A DNA stretch of 7,580 nucleotides, from contig JAQCKY010000096.1 of assembly GCA_027592155.1 (NCBI GenBank), forward strand, positions 1 to 7,580, in the 5' to 3' direction. This document shows positions 6,106 through 7,580 of the stretch, piece by piece (positions within the stretch are counted from its first letter, which is position 1; every line of letters starts with the position of its first letter). The translations under genes were made by a program, and so were the position numbers. This stretch comes from Pseudomonadota bacterium. GTDB taxonomy: Bacteria > Pseudomonadota > Alphaproteobacteria > Rhodospirillales > UBA2165. The notes beneath the pieces were generated by a model that was given only the letters and a program-made list of their open reading frames with translations, had not been told where the DNA came from and did no database searches.

Positions 6106-6200
6106 TGGCGGAAGAGAGTGGGAGTCGAACCCACTAAGACTGTCTTACAGCCTTCACTGGTTTTGAAGACCAGCCGCATCACCGGACACGGTTCCCTTCC
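6106..6200 (-). tRNA. selC: tRNA-Sec (anticodon UCA), selenocysteine tRNA
   Basis: A 95-base gene that reads UGA as selenocysteine after serylation and SelA conversion. In the minus sense, the acceptor GGAAGGGA pairs with UCUCUUCC (8 bp, one G-U), the bacterial Sec hallmark. The long D arm starts at CCGUGUC and ends at GAUGCGG. The anticodon arm CUGGU/ACCAG holds loop CUUCAAA with anticodon UCA (6164-6166). The variable arm AAGGCUGU/ACAGUCUU has 8 bp and an AAG loop. The T arm GUGGG/CCCAC holds UUCGACU. It ends in discriminator G (6109) and encoded CCA (6106-6108). These features separate it from a UGA-suppressing tRNA-Trp or an ordinary tRNA-Ser. Its presence backs the Sec reading of the TGA in the peroxiredoxin gene. 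Confidence 0.98.
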
Positions 6201-6207
6201 GCGGCGG

Positions 6208-6236
6208 ATTAAAGGGATACAGCCCCTTTAGGTCAA
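6208..6236 (-). promoter_or_regulatory. sigma70-type promoter of selC
   Basis: In the minus sense, TTGACC (-35, 6231-6236) and TTTAAT (-10, 6208-6213) are separated by exactly 17 bases, each matching five of six consensus bases. The -10 box ends 7 bases before the first base of mature tRNA-Sec (6200), so transcription should begin at or within about one base of the mature 5' end. A perfect 7-bp inverted repeat, TAAAGGG (6210-6216) with CCCTTTA (6224-6230), covers the -10 box and spacer. Confidence 0.75.
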
Positions 6237-6312
6237 CGGCTTTGTTGACTGACCGGTATGGAATCCGCTCTAACGAACAATCCGCTACATGTGTTACTCT
6301 CAAGGAGCCCCG

Positions 6313-6942
6313 ATGTTTTTCGATCCCCGCACCGACGGCATGAAGCCCGCCCCCTTTACCCACTCGGTCTATACCGCTCTTGTGGTGCCCCGCCCGGTCG
6401 GTTGGATATCGACCATCGGCAGTGACGGCGTGGTCAACCTAGCGCCCTTCAGCTTCTTCAATGAATTGACCGGCGATCCACCTTGCGTGATGTACTGCCC
6501 CAACGGCTTCAAGCCGGGAACCAAGGAGATCAAAGACTCCATCGCCAATGTCGAGGCCACCGGCGAATTCGTTTTCAACCTGTGCTCCTACGATCTCCGG
6601 GAACAGATGAACGCGACCTCAATCCATGAGCCGGCGAGCTACGACGAACTGGCGGAGGCCGGGTTGGAGCCCGCCCCGTGCAACAACGTCGCCCCACCCC
6701 GGGTCGCCGCCGCGCCCATCGCCCTGGAATGCAAACATCTGGAGACCGTGAGGCTGCCTAAATCATCGACCGGCCAGCCCAATCATGTGGTGATCGGCCA
6801 AGTCGTCGGTGTGCATGTCGCTGACGATATCATCACCGACGGCATCATCGACATCGCCAAGATCCGCCCCGTCGCGCGGCTGGGTTATCTCGACTTCGCC
6901 GTGATAGAGCCCGAGTCGATATTCCGGATGAGCCGCCCCTGA
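6313..6942 (+). CDS. Flavin reductase-like, FMN-binding split-barrel protein
   Basis: A 209-residue protein of the flavin reductase-like family (DIM6/NTAB type), which binds FMN in a split beta-barrel. The signature RPVGWISTIGSDGVVNLAPFSFFNELTGDPP starts near residue 30, followed by PGTKEIKDSIANVEATGEFVFNL and a later HVVIGQVVGVHV segment with the closing PVARLGYLDFAVI. Members act as flavin reductases or FMN-dependent oxidoreductases; the partner and substrate are unknown. ATG 6313 has AAGGAG at 5-base spacing and the conserved FFDPRTDGMK start follows at once. A GTG at 6289 lies upstream of that site and is rejected. It is divergent from selC and ends in TGA directly followed by TAA-containing AT-rich sequence. 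Confidence 0.92.
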   Translation: MFFDPRTDGMKPAPFTHSVYTALVVPRPVGWISTIGSDGVVNLAPFSFFNELTGDPPCVMYCPNGFKPGTKEIKDSIANVEATGEFVFNLCSYDLREQMNATSIHEPASYDELAEAGLEPAPCNNVAPPRVAAAPIALECKHLETVRLPKSSTGQPNHVVIGQVVGVHVADDIITDGIIDIAKIRPVARLGYLDFAVIEPESIFRMSRP

Positions 6943-6970
6943 TAATTGATTATCACTATGTGATAATTGA
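6940..6970. promoter_or_regulatory. Palindrome TGATAAT-TG-ATTATCA with a repeated half-site: candidate operator
   Basis: TGATAAT (6940-6946) and ATTATCA (6949-6955) form a perfect inverted repeat with a 2-base centre. TGATAATTGA is repeated at 6961-6970, 21 bases on, or about two helical turns. The half-site resembles the Fur-family consensus (TGATAAT-N-ATTATCA) with one extra central base. It overlaps the stop of the flavin reductase-like gene and lies 47 bases before the next start, so it would most simply control the AhpD-like gene. The regulator is not proven. Confidence 0.5.
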
Positions 6971-7017
6971 ATTCGGTCGAATTGACAGATCTCGGTGGCA
7001 TTTCTAGCGTTTAGCTT

Positions 7018-7580
7018 ATGTCGACTGCATTTTCATCCGCGTTAAAGAACGCAAATCTCGCGCCGAGAGCCGATCTCATCGCGGCGCTTGATCTTACCTG
7101 GCAACGCCTCGCCGAACCCGGCGAATGGCTGACTGGCGCCCAACGCCTCGCCGTGGCCCAAGCGACGCGCGACTCCTGGAACTGTCCCGCCTGCGTGGCC
7201 CGCAAAGCATCGCTCTCGCCGTTTACACCGGGGCCCGATCATACGAGCGGTACCGGTCTCGACACCGCCTGGATCGACCTCATCCATTTCACCACCCGGG
7301 ATTCCGGCCGCATGACCGGCCGGGTGTTCGACGAAGCCCTCAGCGCGGGCATGCTCGAAGACGAATTTGTCGAAATCATCTCCGTCGCCATCGAAACCCA
7401 GGCCATGGATGCCTTCGCCTTCGCTATCGGTTTGCCGCAGATCTCCCTGCCGGAACCGGTCGTCGGCGAACCGCCCCGGGTTCGCACCGAAAAGGCGACC
7501 CCCGGCCCTGGTTGGGTACCCACCGTCGCACCGGAAAACGCCAGTCCCGATTTCGCCGATTGGTATGACAACGGCTACCA
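7018..7580 (+). CDS. AhpD/carboxymuconolactone decarboxylase-like CxxC protein, 3' end outside window
   Basis: An open frame of 187 codons runs from ATG 7018 to the window end with no stop; an in-frame TAG at 7012-7014 fixes the start region. The N-terminal half has EWLTGAQRLAVAQATRDSWN, then the CPAC motif (Cys56, Cys59). The second half has LDTAWIDLIHFTTRDSGRMT and LEDEFVEIISVAIETQAMDAFAFAIGLP, then a conserved-looking GEPPRVRTEKATPGPGWVPTVAPE. This layout resembles uncharacterised peroxidase-related members of the AhpD/CMD superfamily. The AhpD proton-relay Glu and His around CxxC are not evident (the His position, four after the second Cys, is Lys63), so AhpD activity should not be assumed. 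No clear ribosome binding site precedes the ATG. The operator-like repeat at 6940-6970 lies upstream. Confidence 0.85.
   Translation, partial: MSTAFSSALKNANLAPRADLIAALDLTWQRLAEPGEWLTGAQRLAVAQATRDSWNCPACVARKASLSPFTPGPDHTSGTGLDTAWIDLIHFTTRDSGRMTGRVFDEALSAGMLEDEFVEIISVAIETQAMDAFAFAIGLPQISLPEPVVGEPPRVRTEKATPGPGWVPTVAPENASPDFADWYDNGY

Noticed and set aside
6106..6200. UCA-anticodon gene as a UGA suppressor or tRNA-Ser
   Set aside because: The 8-bp acceptor stem, long D arm, 8-bp variable arm and G73 are those of tRNA-Sec.
6289..6312. GTG 6289 start of the flavin reductase-like gene
   Set aside because: AAGGAG at 6302-6307 lies inside this extension and points to ATG 6313.
7125..7568. Plus-strand Arg/His/Pro-rich open frame
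   Set aside because: Out-of-frame shadow of the AhpD-like gene from 7018; its composition is typical of a GC-rich shadow.
1..7580. CRISPR array, insertion sequence or prophage
   Set aside because: No regularly spaced repeats, transposase or phage genes were seen; the palindromic spacer at 6011-6105 is the only possible mobile-like element.

Overview
The window (roughly 55-60 % GC by eye, no gene-free stretch longer than about 210 bases) looks like a chromosomal piece of an alphaproteobacterium, probably Rhodospirillales-like and perhaps marine. This placement is inferred from the gene mix (VPLPA-CTERM protein, class III CoA-transferase with a crotonase, HlyD-type adaptor, YghU-type GST, a GIY-YIG gene beside a tRNA) and is not proven.

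Main discovery: two independent parts of the selenocysteine system lie about 3 kb apart. (1) At 2757-3206 a BCP/PrxQ-type peroxiredoxin has an in-frame TGA (2892-2894) exactly where the peroxidatic cysteine belongs (Thr-Pro-Gly-TGA-Thr). The frame continues with clean homology to a normal TAG stop, and a bacterial SECIS-like hairpin lies just after the TGA. With TGA read as Sec46, the protein contains no cysteine at all, so it would be a 1-Sec peroxiredoxin without a resolving residue. (2) At 6106-6200 on the minus strand is a complete tRNA-Sec gene (selC): anticodon UCA, 8-bp acceptor stem, 8-bp variable arm, G73 and encoded CCA, with a good sigma70-type promoter directly in front. Each supports the other. 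Standard gene calling would cut or lose the peroxiredoxin. selA, selB and selD are not in the window.

Layout. 1-518 (+): 3' end of a HlyD/PrtE-type type I secretion adaptor. 2545-527 (-): a class III CoA-transferase followed by a crotonase-fold protein, a probable two-gene acyl-CoA operon convergent with the adaptor. 2757-3727 (+): Sec-peroxiredoxin then xanthine-guanine phosphoribosyltransferase, 14 bases apart, ended by a bidirectional terminator. 4584-3789 (-): a secreted VPLPA-CTERM protein broken by a one-base frameshift. 5625-4762 (-): YghU-like glutathione S-transferase. 6200-5761 (-): selC, a nested inverted-repeat element, and a small GIY-YIG domain gene. 6313-6942 (+): flavin-reductase-like FMN-binding protein. 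6940-6970: palindrome plus repeated half-site resembling an operator. 7018-7580 (+): a CxxC AhpD/carboxymuconolactone-decarboxylase-like protein running off the window end.

Themes: thiol/selenol redox chemistry (Sec-peroxiredoxin, YghU GST, AhpD-like CxxC protein, flavin reductase) recurs, but the genes are not all in one operon, so functional linkage is inference.
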